Source of the DNA: Hirschia litorea
Lineage (GTDB): Bacteria; Pseudomonadota; Alphaproteobacteria; Caulobacterales; Hyphomonadaceae
Direction: 5' to 3'
Length of the DNA stretch: 64,000 bases
Assembly: GCF_042665075.1 (NCBI RefSeq)
Contig: NZ_JBHTBR010000009.1
Location: 62,001 to 126,000 of the forward strand
Shown here: piece by piece, positions 17,837-26,489 of the stretch
Layout: every line of letters begins with the position of its first letter
How positions within the stretch are numbered: position 1 is the stretch's first letter
Notes under the pieces: generated by a model
What the model saw: the letters and a program-made list of their open reading frames with translations, nothing else
The model's database searches: none
Told to the model about the DNA's origin: nothing
Program-made: the position numbers and the translations under genes

Positions 17837-18505
17837 TTATTTTATCGACTGCAGTACAAGAAAAAGCTCTTTTGGAGCCAAAAAATCAAAGCATGCTGCG
17901 GTTTTTTGACGGTAGATATTTTGGTGATATGCGCTATTTTTAAAGTAATCCTGATAATAATAAGACGCGATATAGTTTTTCACCTTCTCGCTTTCAGGTG
18001 AAATTTTACTACCATACAAGCCTGCTAACTTAAATCTTCCGCACGCCATATTAAAATCCCGTGTCATAGGCTCAATCTTCCAACTATTTTCTAAACAAGC
18101 CCGCCCCTCACAAACATCATTTTCATACCCCATTTGAAAATAATCTGCTAAACGATACCAAGACGTTCCGTGTGTCGGATTTACCCTCACAGTTCGCTCT
18201 GCATAAATATTTCCCAATCGATTTGCATCATCACTTAATTCTGGAAACCACTGAGATTTAAGAGATTGAACACGCGTTGCTTGCGCTATCGCGCCCGCAT
18301 GCCAAAAAAGAGGCTTGCTCCAATGAGTGTTAGAATAATTTTCTAGTCTCTCAACGACAATCAATCTTGTTTTATCCTCTATGTTCTCTGGCAGGACTTG
18401 CTTAACTGTCGACGCTAATGTGCGTTCAACAGATGCTGCGTTGAATACAAAGAAAGCAAAACAGGCAGCTATAAGAGAAACAGCAATTAAAGGAAATCGC
18501 ATCAT
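17837..18505 (-). CDS. Unknown small membrane-anchored protein of the polysaccharide locus
   Basis: 222 residues. One N-terminal hydrophobic segment (residues 4-24) suggests anchoring or secretion; the rest is soluble and helical, with a TPR-like look around NPTHGTSWYRLADYFQMGYE and NMACGRFKLAGLYGSK. Its ATG overlaps the stop of the Wzy-like gene upstream, so the two are translated together. In related loci such short TPR-like proteins accompany the polymerase/ligase; a helper role is plausible but inferred. No family recognised. Confidence 0.7.
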   Translation of the reverse strand: MMRFPLIAVSLIAACFAFFVFNAASVERTLASTVKQVLPENIEDKTRLIVVERLENYSNTHWSKPLFWHAGAIAQATRVQSLKSQWFPELSDDANRLGNIYAERTVRVNPTHGTSWYRLADYFQMGYENDVCEGRACLENSWKIEPMTRDFNMACGRFKLAGLYGSKISPESEKVKNYIASYYYQDYFKNSAYHQNIYRQKTAACFDFLAPKELFLVLQSIK

Positions 18506-19839
18506 CTTCGACTTAACTCTTTGCTATTTCGTGCACCCGCAGCCCCTAGGAGCGCCATAACTAGATACGCTATTGCCGGAACTTGAAGTCCAAAATCAAC
18601 CAGCCCATGCAATAAACATATACATATCGCGACACACGTTGTAAGTGCCCAATATGAGTCTGTAGACCCCAACTTACTTCGCGCTAAATGTCCCACAACG
18701 CCGGCAATCAAACATAGCCCCAACAGGCAACCAAGCGAAAACCCAATCACCCCCACCTCTTCCAAAGCATTTACAAAAATATTATGCGTGGAACCAACAC
18801 CGACAATACTCGCCCAATTTTCAGGCGTTGCGGCTAATTGATTTAAATCATGAAACGAATTCATCCCATGTCCAAATACCGGTCTCTGCAAAAACAAATT
18901 CCAATGTGTTTCAACTAACACTTCACGTGTTTGAGCATGTTGAGCTAAACTCTCATCAAATCGTCGCAACACATAATTGCTGCCGAACCCAACAAATATT
19001 ATTACCGCAGCAACACTCATCACTGCAATTTTACTCACTGTCGTTTTGATTTTTCCCTTCTGCATAAAAACAGCATTTAAGAAAAAAATCGCCACACAAC
19101 CCACGCATGTTAAAGCTATACCGGTACGCGATGCCGTCACTAGAAGACAAACAAGTGACAATATTAGAGCAACTAATGAAACTGGCGCGTCCAAAAGCAA
19201 TCTCGCGAATATAGGGAACCTCATGTTTTTAGAGCTACCCTTGTATAGTAAGACAAATATATTGTTCATACTTAAAAAGAATAACAAATAAAATGAAGTT
19301 GCTGCAGAGTTAGCACTGGTATAATTCACCATCAGACGCCCCCCCTGAGCACCATATAAACTCAATGCATATAAGCAGTATGGTATAGATAGCCAGATGA
19401 TCGCCTTGAAGAAGGCATCTCTCCCAGTACGTGATTGTGTAAACATACGCGCAGCAAAGAAAGCGCTTATGAACCCTATAAAAGCAGCCAGCCCTTCTAT
19501 TGTTCTGTAAAAGGATATAGTCGCGATACCGGCTTCATCAGATATCATTTCCCAAGCCGGATGTGCCGGCAAAATAGGGTTCGGTATGAGCGTTAAAATT
19601 ATATAGCCAAGAAATAGAACTAAAAACAACAAAGCCCACTTTAGCGTCCAGTCTATTTCTTGCCACGGCTTCAGAGCATAAAAAGCTAAGCCTATCGTCA
19701 CCAATATTGAAATGACGCCAGAATAAAAGCTTGATAAAACTGCATTATTTGCCCCCCCAAATATCAAGGCACTAAAGATAGTTGCAACAAGAATCCAGCT
19801 CAGACTACTTTTTTTACCAATTTCAATACTCTCGACCAT
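18502..19839 (-). CDS. Second O-antigen ligase/polymerase-like membrane protein
   Basis: 445 residues from the ATG at 19839, which is preceded by GGAGGGG five bases away. A TTG 18 bases upstream overlaps this ribosome site and is unlikely. About 11 membrane segments. The Wzy_C loop has HWNLFLQRPVFGHGMNSFHD, then STHNIFVNALEEVGVIGFSL, where the SxHN motif is typical of the superfamily. Two C7 runs (19339-19345 and 19752-19758) lie in the gene. It overlaps the following small gene. It may be the polymerase for a different product from the Wzy at 11432, or a ligase. Confidence 0.85.
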   Translation of the reverse strand: MVESIEIGKKSSLSWILVATIFSALIFGGANNAVLSSFYSGVISILVTIGLAFYALKPWQEIDWTLKWALLFLVLFLGYIILTLIPNPILPAHPAWEMISDEAGIATISFYRTIEGLAAFIGFISAFFAARMFTQSRTGRDAFFKAIIWLSIPYCLYALSLYGAQGGRLMVNYTSANSAATSFYLLFFLSMNNIFVLLYKGSSKNMRFPIFARLLLDAPVSLVALILSLVCLLVTASRTGIALTCVGCVAIFFLNAVFMQKGKIKTTVSKIAVMSVAAVIIFVGFGSNYVLRRFDESLAQHAQTREVLVETHWNLFLQRPVFGHGMNSFHDLNQLAATPENWASIVGVGSTHNIFVNALEEVGVIGFSLGCLLGLCLIAGVVGHLARSKLGSTDSYWALTTCVAICICLLHGLVDFGLQVPAIAYLVMALLGAAGARNSKELSRR

Positions 19840-20008
19840 AGCCCCTCCCAATCGCAACTATTCTACACACTGTTTTATAAAGTTATTTAGCTATAGCAAA
19901 GCAACATTGTCTGATCTAAGTTGAAACTACAGTCGACATTTTGTTATAAATATTTCTGCATCATTGCTTCAAGCTAAGCAAATTATTCCATCACGAAGAA
20001 TCAAGCGT

Positions 20009-20776
20009 ATGTTCTTTAAAACTAAAGCAACATCTCCCCCCCCCAAATCCGCACCCACCTTTCCTAACAATCATGTAGGATATGCAATTGGAGATATTCA
20101 TGGGTGCGCTGAAGCTCTAAAAAGCTTATTAAAAAAAATAGTGATAGATTTTAATTTGCTTGAAAACAAATCTAAGCTTCAACCCTCCTTGATATTCTTA
20201 GGTGATTATATTGACAGAGGCCCCTCCTCTAAAGAAGTCATAGATATTTTAACGTCGAAATTACCGCGTGAATTTGAACCAATATTTTTACGAGGCAATC
20301 ACGAAGAGGCTTTCTTAGATTTCATAGATGATATTTCCTCAGGAAAGACTTGGTTTAACCATGGCGGCCTGGACACTCTGGCCTCATACGGTTTACCCGT
20401 ACCTGTAATAGGAGATTTTTCAGCAATCGATGAGTTAAAATATTGCTTGAGACACGCACTCCCAATGAAACACGAAGCATTTTTCAGATCGACGGTCACC
20501 TCATACGAAATTGGAGATTATTTTTTTGCACACGCAGGCGTTAATCCTGCCAATCCACTGAACCAACAAGATGATAAATCACTTTTGTGGATTAGAGAGC
20601 CATTCTTAAGTTCAACACGTGATTTGGGTGCTTGCATCGTGCATGGCCACACGCCCGTTGATACACCTGATCGCAAATTCAATCGTATTAATATTGATAC
20701 GGGTGCTTATAGTTCTGGCAATTTAACGTGTGCTCGATTTATAGGTACAGACGTCCATTTTATACAGAGTAAATAG
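20009..20776 (+). CDS. PPP-family Ser/Thr protein phosphatase with a C9 tract near the start
   Basis: 255 residues from the ATG at 20009; a TTG at 19964 is in frame but has no ribosome site. Metal-binding motifs of the PPP superfamily are complete: GDIHG (28-32), GDYIDRG (65-71), GNHE (96-99), FAHAG and HGHTP. The N-terminal SPPPKSAP is encoded across nine C (20036-20044), so a slip would abolish the protein early. It is followed after 67 bp by the Wza-type gene. Dephosphorylation of the Wzc-like kinase or other export proteins is a reasonable guess, although classic Wzc partners are low-molecular-weight tyrosine phosphatases. Confidence 0.9.
   Translation: MFFKTKATSPPPKSAPTFPNNHVGYAIGDIHGCAEALKSLLKKIVIDFNLLENKSKLQPSLIFLGDYIDRGPSSKEVIDILTSKLPREFEPIFLRGNHEEAFLDFIDDISSGKTWFNHGGLDTLASYGLPVPVIGDFSAIDELKYCLRHALPMKHEAFFRSTVTSYEIGDYFFAHAGVNPANPLNQQDDKSLLWIREPFLSSTRDLGACIVHGHTPVDTPDRKFNRINIDTGAYSSGNLTCARFIGTDVHFIQSK
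20036..20044. repeat. C9 homopolymer at the 5' end of the phosphatase gene
   Basis: Nine consecutive C, about 30 bases after the probable start codon, coding for prolines. Position and length are those of a slipped-strand on/off switch. Confidence 0.95.
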
Positions 20777-20843
20777 CCCGACATTGCATTTTATATTAAA
20801 AAATGCTGTTTCATAAAAGTTAGTTTTGAGGGGATTAAGAATT

Positions 20844-21437
20844 ATGTTTTCCAAAAAGAGGGTTGGAGCGTTCTCAATAGTTGCTTTAACTTTTATCATG
20901 ATAGCTGCTTGTACCGCGACCACTGGTAGACCAGCCCAATCAAATATAGCCACTGAAGTGACTCAAGTAATGCAGCCCGAAGCATATAAATTGGGTCAAG
21001 GCGATAATATCAGCATTAAAGTCTATGATGTAGAAAGCCTATCAGGGGAATTTGTTATCGATCCAGAAGGAAAGATAGATTACCCACTCATCGGAGAAGT
21101 TATCGCTGGTGGAAAGACAGTTGAACAATTCAAAACACAATTAGCACAACAACTTAGCCCCAATTATGTGCGCGACCCTCGCATCGGGATAGAAGTGCTA
21201 AATTATCGACCATATTACATTTTAGGCGAAGTTGCTAAACCAGGAAGTTTTGAATTTATCTCTGGTATGACAATAATGGAAGCTGTAGCAACCGCAGAAG
21301 GCTTTACATATCGGGCCGATAGCCGACGCGTCTTTATTAAACACTCCGGCCAACAAAATGAAACATCTTATGTCTTAACAGGCTCCACACCGATACAACC
21401 AGGTGATGTAATCCGGATACCAGAACGCAGATTCTAA
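20844..21437 (+). CDS. Wza/GumB-type polysaccharide export lipoprotein
   Basis: 197 residues from the ATG at 20844, preceded by GAGGGG. A lipoprotein signal ends at MIAAC. The Poly_export domain follows with YKLGQGDNISIKVYDVESLS, then FVIDPEGKIDYPLIGEV and a SLBB-like repeat (YYILGEVAKPGSFEFISGMT) ending VIRIPERRF. At under 200 residues it is a short OPX protein without the C-terminal outer-membrane helix of E. coli Wza, so it may need a separate outer-membrane partner. It should form the periplasmic exit channel with the Wzc-like protein at 1812. A strong hairpin ends the transcript. Confidence 0.92.
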   Translation: MFSKKRVGAFSIVALTFIMIAACTATTGRPAQSNIATEVTQVMQPEAYKLGQGDNISIKVYDVESLSGEFVIDPEGKIDYPLIGEVIAGGKTVEQFKTQLAQQLSPNYVRDPRIGIEVLNYRPYYILGEVAKPGSFEFISGMTIMEAVATAEGFTYRADSRRVFIKHSGQQNETSYVLTGSTPIQPGDVIRIPERRF

Positions 21438-21518
21438 CATCTTATCAAATACTTCTCTATAATCCCAATTTTTAAAAATTGAATCTAAATTCAATCTCTT
21501 ATCGCAAAGCCTTTATTG

Positions 21519-21556
21519 AAAAAGCGCCCTAACCTGAAAATGGTTAGAGCGCTTTT
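21519..21556. terminator. Bidirectional rho-independent terminator
   Basis: Stem AAAAAGCGC-c-CTAACC / GGTTAG-a-GCGCTTTT with a seven-base loop, A-rich before and T-rich after. It lies between the convergent Wza-type gene and fcl and can stop transcripts from both. Confidence 0.9.
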
Positions 21557-21589
21557 ATCCAATAAAAATCAACTCTATTAAAGTGTGAA

Positions 21590-22549
21590 TTAGCTTCTTG
21601 CAGTCGCGTGATTATCCACAAACCACGCATATGCTTCACGCAATCCATCTTCTAATGAAATCGTGTATTGCCAACCAAGATCTTTAAGACGAGATACGTC
21701 CATCAGTTTACGTGGCGTGCCATCTGGCTTTGTTGCATCAAACACCAACTCACCCTTAAAACCTGTAACTTTGGCAATTGTCTCAGCAAGCTCGCGGATC
21801 GTGCAATCAACACCCGTTCCAACATTGATATGAGATAGCATTGGCTGCGTATTCGCATCATAAGTGGCGCGATCCAAATGCATAACATGGATACTCGCAG
21901 CTGCCATATCATCCACGTATAAAAACTCGCGCATGGGCGTACCACTGCCCCAGATTGTTATCTTATCCGCCCCCTCCTCAACCGCCTCATGAAAGCGGCG
22001 CAAAAGTGCTGGGATCACATGAGAGTTTTCAGGATGAAAATTATCATGCGGGCCATATAAATTCGTCGGCATCACCGAGCGATAATCGCGTTTGTATTGA
22101 CGATTGTAACTTTCACACAATTTTATACCGGCAATTTTAGCAATTGCATAAGGCTCATTGGTTGATTCAAGAACACCCGTCAATAATGCATCTTCACGCA
22201 TTGGTTGGTCTGCAAGCTTAGGATAAATACAAGATGATCCCAAAAACAAAAGGCGCTGAACATTATGAGCATGAGCTGCATGAATAATGTTAGCTTCAAT
22301 CATCAAATTCTCATAAATGAAGTCGGCAGGATATTCATTATTGGCGTGTATCCCCCCCACTTTAGCGGCAGCTAAATAAACCTCATCAATCATCTCATAC
22401 GCAAAAAAATCACGCACAGCTGCTTGGTTTGTTAGATCTAATTCAGACCGTGTCCGGGTTATAATATTTGTATACCCCTTGTCTTTCAATTGACGGACGA
22501 TCGCTGAGCCAACCATGCCGCGGTGTCCTGCGACAAATATTCTAGCCAT
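21590..22549 (-). CDS. fcl: GDP-L-fucose synthase
   Basis: 319 residues from the ATG at 22549, with GGAG nine bases upstream. NAD(P)-binding motif VAGHRGMVGSAIVR, the catalytic SSC (105-107), and Tyr134/Lys138 in NEPYAIAKIAG. Family marks NLYGPHDNFHPENSHVIPAL and GTPMREFLYVDD are nearly invariant in Fcl/WcaG. It epimerises and reduces GDP-4-keto-6-deoxymannose to GDP-L-fucose, using the product of gmd coded two genes upstream. A C7 run at 22352-22358 lies in the gene. It overlaps the SGNH-like gene by eight bases. Confidence 0.96.
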   Translation of the reverse strand: MARIFVAGHRGMVGSAIVRQLKDKGYTNIITRTRSELDLTNQAAVRDFFAYEMIDEVYLAAAKVGGIHANNEYPADFIYENLMIEANIIHAAHAHNVQRLLFLGSSCIYPKLADQPMREDALLTGVLESTNEPYAIAKIAGIKLCESYNRQYKRDYRSVMPTNLYGPHDNFHPENSHVIPALLRRFHEAVEEGADKITIWGSGTPMREFLYVDDMAAASIHVMHLDRATYDANTQPMLSHINVGTGVDCTIRELAETIAKVTGFKGELVFDATKPDGTPRKLMDVSRLKDLGWQYTISLEDGLREAYAWFVDNHATARS

Positions 22550-23501
22550 CAATTTTCTCCAATTTGATAATATTTTCTATTTGTGGAAGCTTTGCCAGAA
22601 CCTGACACTCACTTATTTTTCGTGCGAGCACTTGCTGCCCTAATAGATTGGGATGAATATCATCTCGAAATGGCATTTCATTGGTTTGTATAAGAGACTG
22701 CAGATCTTCAAAGTCATTTATTACAGGCAAACCCCAGCCTTCAAAAATATCTTTTAATACAAAAAAATTAGGGTCTAGTCCCTTATCCAATTCAGTCTGG
22801 GTTACGTGCTGAACAAGACAAACTTTCACATACCCCTTTTTAGCCATGGCAATTAAGTCATTAATTCCACCAGCCCCTTCATCAGTATCACTACTAGCTG
22901 TGTTTATCTGAAGCCTCGCATCCGAACCGCGTTTATTTACTATTCTAAGCAGACGAGGAATCAGATATCTTTCGATCAATTCCGTTGTTGCAGTCAACGG
23001 TTTCTTGGTTGGGTGAGTGTTTTTATTTAATTCTTGGAACGTTGGAATGTCGGTTAAATCATGGGAATTCAGCACGAAAATTAATGTATCTGCTTTCAGA
23101 AAACCATACTCATTTAGCCATGCTAATAGGTTTTTGGGCCCCCAACTTCCAGCACTCACATTTCCATAAAAGCGATTATTATCCGACAGTATAGACGTTG
23201 CTAAGGCCGAGTGAGAGGTCTGATTCCCTCCATTTATTACACTATCTCCCAAAACTAAAGTGCGTGGGATATCACCGATTTCTTCAATTGAGGCACTCCG
23301 CATACTGTACTCATTAACGAAAATATGATTTCCAAACCGCGATACATCCTGATTTGGTTTTAACATATATTCAATCGTTGGATGAGTAACATACAATGGT
23401 GGAGACCCTAACCCAACAATATTGCGAAGTATTAGTTCACCGCAAATAACAAGCGTCGTCACAACTACTAAAATTGATTTCAACTTCCCCACCCCCGCCA
23501 T
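22542..23501 (-). CDS. SGNH/GDSL-like hydrolase or acyl-transfer protein, membrane-anchored
   Basis: 319 residues. One N-terminal hydrophobic anchor (residues 8-25). SGNH blocks are recognisable: block I RTLVLGDSVING, block II NVSAGSWGPKN, block III LIFVLNSHD and block V DDIHPNLLGQQVLA with the DxxH pair. Such proteins remove or add acyl groups on polysaccharides in the periplasm. Its position between gmd and fcl, overlapping fcl, argues that it acts on the fucose-containing polymer. Whether it is an esterase or an AlgJ/AlgX-like transferase cannot be decided. Confidence 0.8.
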   Translation of the reverse strand: MAGVGKLKSILVVVTTLVICGELILRNIVGLGSPPLYVTHPTIEYMLKPNQDVSRFGNHIFVNEYSMRSASIEEIGDIPRTLVLGDSVINGGNQTSHSALATSILSDNNRFYGNVSAGSWGPKNLLAWLNEYGFLKADTLIFVLNSHDLTDIPTFQELNKNTHPTKKPLTATTELIERYLIPRLLRIVNKRGSDARLQINTASSDTDEGAGGINDLIAMAKKGYVKVCLVQHVTQTELDKGLDPNFFVLKDIFEGWGLPVINDFEDLQSLIQTNEMPFRDDIHPNLLGQQVLARKISECQVLAKLPQIENIIKLEKIDG

Positions 23502-23515
23502 TTTTTATGGAACAA

Positions 23516-24634
23516 CTAGTTCTCCATCGACACAGGCACGTCATACCCATGCGATTTTAAAAGCGCATTACTTCGTGCTGTTTCTAAATCATGCGCAACC
23601 ATTTCAGCGCACATTTCTTCAACTGTAATCTCAGGCACCCAACCCAATTTTTCTTTCGCCTTGCTTGGATCTCCCAATAAAGTCTCCACCTCTGCTGGAC
23701 GGAAATATCGAGGATCTACCCGCACAATCACATCTCCAACTTTCAGCGCAGGTGCCTTAGGCCCTTTTATGGCCGCAATGATTGCAACCTCATTCACGCC
23801 CTCACCTTCAAAGCGCAATGTAATGCCAAGCTCTTTAGCACTCATCGTTATAAACTCACGTACAGAAATTTGTTTTCCTGTCGCAATCACAAAATCATCT
23901 GCAGCATCTTGTTGCAGCATCATCCACTGCATACGCACATAGTCCCTTGCATGACCCCAGTCACGTAAGGCATCCATATTACCCATGTACAAACACTGCT
24001 CAATTCCCATAGCAATATTGGCTAGCCCGCGTGTAATTTTACGCGTTACGAACGTCTCACCACGGCGCGGACTTTCGTGATTAAACAATATACCGTTACA
24101 CGCATACATCCCATAGCTCTCACGGTAGTTTACCGTAATCCAATATGCATACATTTTCGCAACCGCATAAGGACTACGCGGATAAAAAGGTGTTGTTTCA
24201 CGCTGCGGCGTTTCCTGAACTAGTCCATATAGTTCTGACGTAGATGCCTGATAAAAACGTGTCTTCTTCTCAAAGCCCAAAAACCGGATAGCCTCCAGCA
24301 AACGCAATGTCCCGATCGCATCCACATCAGCCGTATATTCAGGGGCTTCAAAAGATACCGCCACGTGCGATTGAGCCCCTAGATTATACACCTCATCTGG
24401 CTCAACTTCCTTCATAATACGTGTCAGATTTGACGTATCTGAAAGATCCCCATAATGCAGTTTAAACCGTTGATCTTCTGTGTGAGGACCTTGATATATG
24501 TGATCAACACGTTGTGTATTAAAAGAAGATGCACGGCGCTTTAACCCATGAACTTCATAGCCTTTTTCTAACAAAAGCTCCGCTAAATATGACCCGTCTT
24601 GGCCTGTCGTTCCGGTAATTAATGCACGTTTCAT
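23516..24634 (-). CDS. gmd: GDP-mannose 4,6-dehydratase
   Basis: 372 residues, full length. NADP motif ALITGTTGQDGSYLAELL, the arginine-rich LKRRASSFNTQR, catalytic Thr in QASTSELYG and Tyr156/Lys160 in YPRSPYAVAKMYAYW, then NHESPRRGETFVTRKITRG. It converts GDP-D-mannose to GDP-4-keto-6-deoxy-D-mannose, first step to GDP-L-fucose. It is the first gene of the gmd-SGNH-fcl operon; 529 bp of gene-free AT-rich DNA upstream should contain the promoter. Confidence 0.97.
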   Translation of the reverse strand: MKRALITGTTGQDGSYLAELLLEKGYEVHGLKRRASSFNTQRVDHIYQGPHTEDQRFKLHYGDLSDTSNLTRIMKEVEPDEVYNLGAQSHVAVSFEAPEYTADVDAIGTLRLLEAIRFLGFEKKTRFYQASTSELYGLVQETPQRETTPFYPRSPYAVAKMYAYWITVNYRESYGMYACNGILFNHESPRRGETFVTRKITRGLANIAMGIEQCLYMGNMDALRDWGHARDYVRMQWMMLQQDAADDFVIATGKQISVREFITMSAKELGITLRFEGEGVNEVAIIAAIKGPKAPALKVGDVIVRVDPRYFRPAEVETLLGDPSKAKEKLGWVPEITVEEMCAEMVAHDLETARSNALLKSHGYDVPVSMEN

Positions 24635-25163
24635 TATGCACCCCCAATCATAGAAAAACTAAATTCAAATCTATACACATTTCAGTATCAATCGCTTGTA
24701 ATGGCCTATATCGACCGTAGAGGACTCATGCAACCTTTTGATAAAGTGAACGCATTTTTTTGTGCAAATTCGACGCCATCTGCGTAAATTCTAGTCATTT
24801 TTGTTTATAATATAACGCCGCCAGCAGCTAAACTTCGCCCAATTGCTTGTTTATGCCGCTCCATTATTATGGAATCCGTGTCATATCCATTAAAAAATAA
24901 GAATAACGAAATTTATGCGAATTTCTGCTATAATTATGCAAGTAAAGCACCAGATTATGGGTTTATTGCGAAATTTGCATATCACTGCTGGGCACGAAAA
25001 ACGTTTTCGACGGAATTGTTAGATTTTCTTCAAAATTTCAGTTCATTAAAGACGTGTAATTTTGAAATTTTTGTAGTTTTAGTCTGCTCCCCGAATTTAC
25101 CATCCAAGCTTTCGTTGCAGCCATTCTCTTAAGCCCCCCCCTTTTACAATTTACGTACCCACT
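24635..25163. other. 529-bp gene-free region upstream of gmd
   Basis: No supported gene. The DNA is very AT-rich with repeated gaaattt/aaatttc palindromic pieces (for example near 24907-24925, 24969-24980 and 25034-25048), which could bind a nucleoid-type or MucR/Ros-like regulator; that is inference. A C8 run (25134-25141) lies just beyond the end of the epimerase gene. It must carry the gmd promoter. Confidence 0.4.
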
Positions 25164-26327
25164 CTAAGAAACGCCCGATTCTTCAATTAGAGGCAGTAAG
25201 GCACCTATCACATGGTACAAAGTGCTAGCTGGTGCACTATTAGATGTTGCTCTTCCTATACTATCGACTTCGTCAAACCAATATCCGCGGATATCACCAT
25301 CAACTGTCAAAAAAATAGTTTTCAGGCGGTCCAGCATTACAAGGCCCTGTCGAACATCTTTTACATCATTGCTTAATAACTTAATACGGATATATTCAGT
25401 TTGAGGCCAGAGACGCGCCTTACTTATCGGTATCGCGCCCCCCGTCGTAAGGCACTGATTCATAACGAGGCCAGTAGCTGCTTCCATGCCATACTGGTCC
25501 GAAAATTTTTCCATATAATCAGTAAACTCTGACGCCCTACCGGTGAGTTGTTTATATTTTCTAAGAAGTGAAGCCCATTCAAGCAAATGTCCTGGCTCTA
25601 AATAATGATATTTTGCTTCAGCTGTTTCAACCAATGGAGACAGATCACTGTTAAAATATTCCCGCAACAATCCATCAATACAAAAATGGGTATTGAACAA
25701 ACCAAAAATTTCACTAGCGAGATCTGCCATTTGCTCATCTTGGTGTAATTCCATCCACCACATAGCTGTTTCAAAAAGATGCATGTGAGGATTTGCACGC
25801 CGCAACGGAATGTCATCGTTCAAATTTTCTTTAAATCCCCCCCTAGGGTGACGTAAATTAGTAAAAAGAAAATCTTTAGTTTGTTGAGCAGCATCGTATA
25901 TTTTTTTATCACCACTCACTTTATAGGCCCACCCTAAACCAAGGAGTGCAAATGCTTGATCATAAGTATCAACTGTATCATTCACACAACGACCATCGCG
26001 ACTATACAAGTGTCCCCAGCCACCTGTTTCAAGCCAACAATGTTTGAGCATATATTCAAGTGGGCTACGCATTGCTTCTAAACCAGGTCTCCAACCCAAA
26101 TCATATGCATGTGCAAAAGCGTAAACTTGCCTTGCTTGAACACGGAAGCGACGTGTCATGTCAACTAATGGCTCACCTTGCATATTCATCGCTTCAAAAG
26201 AACCACCATGAACTTTATCCAAGCCCACCTCATGCCAATACGGTAATGCCACCGACATCAACCAATTTTTAGCCCACTTCTCCGCTGATCCAATATCTAC
26301 TGAAACTTGTTCCACTCCATACCCCAC
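25164..26327 (-). CDS. N-acylglucosamine 2-epimerase (AGE)-family sugar isomerase
   Basis: 387 residues, GTG start. The (alpha/alpha)6-barrel AGE family is shown by YWHEVGLDKVHGGSFEAMN, TRRFRVQARQVYAFAHAYDL, NPHMHLFETAMWWMELHQDE and YHYLEPGHLLEWASLLRKY, including the catalytic-type histidines. Members interconvert GlcNAc and ManNAc, or mannose and fructose/glucose. Just across a divergent promoter lie a transferase and a NeuB-like synthase, so supplying ManNAc or mannose to a nonulosonate pathway is attractive, but specificity cannot be read. A C7 run lies at 25837-25843. Confidence 0.85.
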   Translation of the reverse strand: MGYGVEQVSVDIGSAEKWAKNWLMSVALPYWHEVGLDKVHGGSFEAMNMQGEPLVDMTRRFRVQARQVYAFAHAYDLGWRPGLEAMRSPLEYMLKHCWLETGGWGHLYSRDGRCVNDTVDTYDQAFALLGLGWAYKVSGDKKIYDAAQQTKDFLFTNLRHPRGGFKENLNDDIPLRRANPHMHLFETAMWWMELHQDEQMADLASEIFGLFNTHFCIDGLLREYFNSDLSPLVETAEAKYHYLEPGHLLEWASLLRKYKQLTGRASEFTDYMEKFSDQYGMEAATGLVMNQCLTTGGAIPISKARLWPQTEYIRIKLLSNDVKDVRQGLVMLDRLKTIFLTVDGDIRGYWFDEVDSIGRATSNSAPASTLYHVIGALLPLIEESGVS

Positions 26328-26489
26328 TTCATTACCCCGTTTAAAGTACCCAATGACTTAAAAAAATATTTTCAGTCGCATAAAGGTAAGCCACTAACAG
26401 GCCCGAATCATCAATTAGAGGGGTCTCTATACATTATATTTTCAGATGTTAAACAGAACAGCACCTATGACCGCAAATTGATCTAAAAC

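Noticed and set aside
24869..25132. 87-codon plus-strand frame upstream of gmd
   Set aside because: Phe/Asn/Lys-rich as expected from AT-rich noncoding DNA, no ribosome site and no family resemblance.
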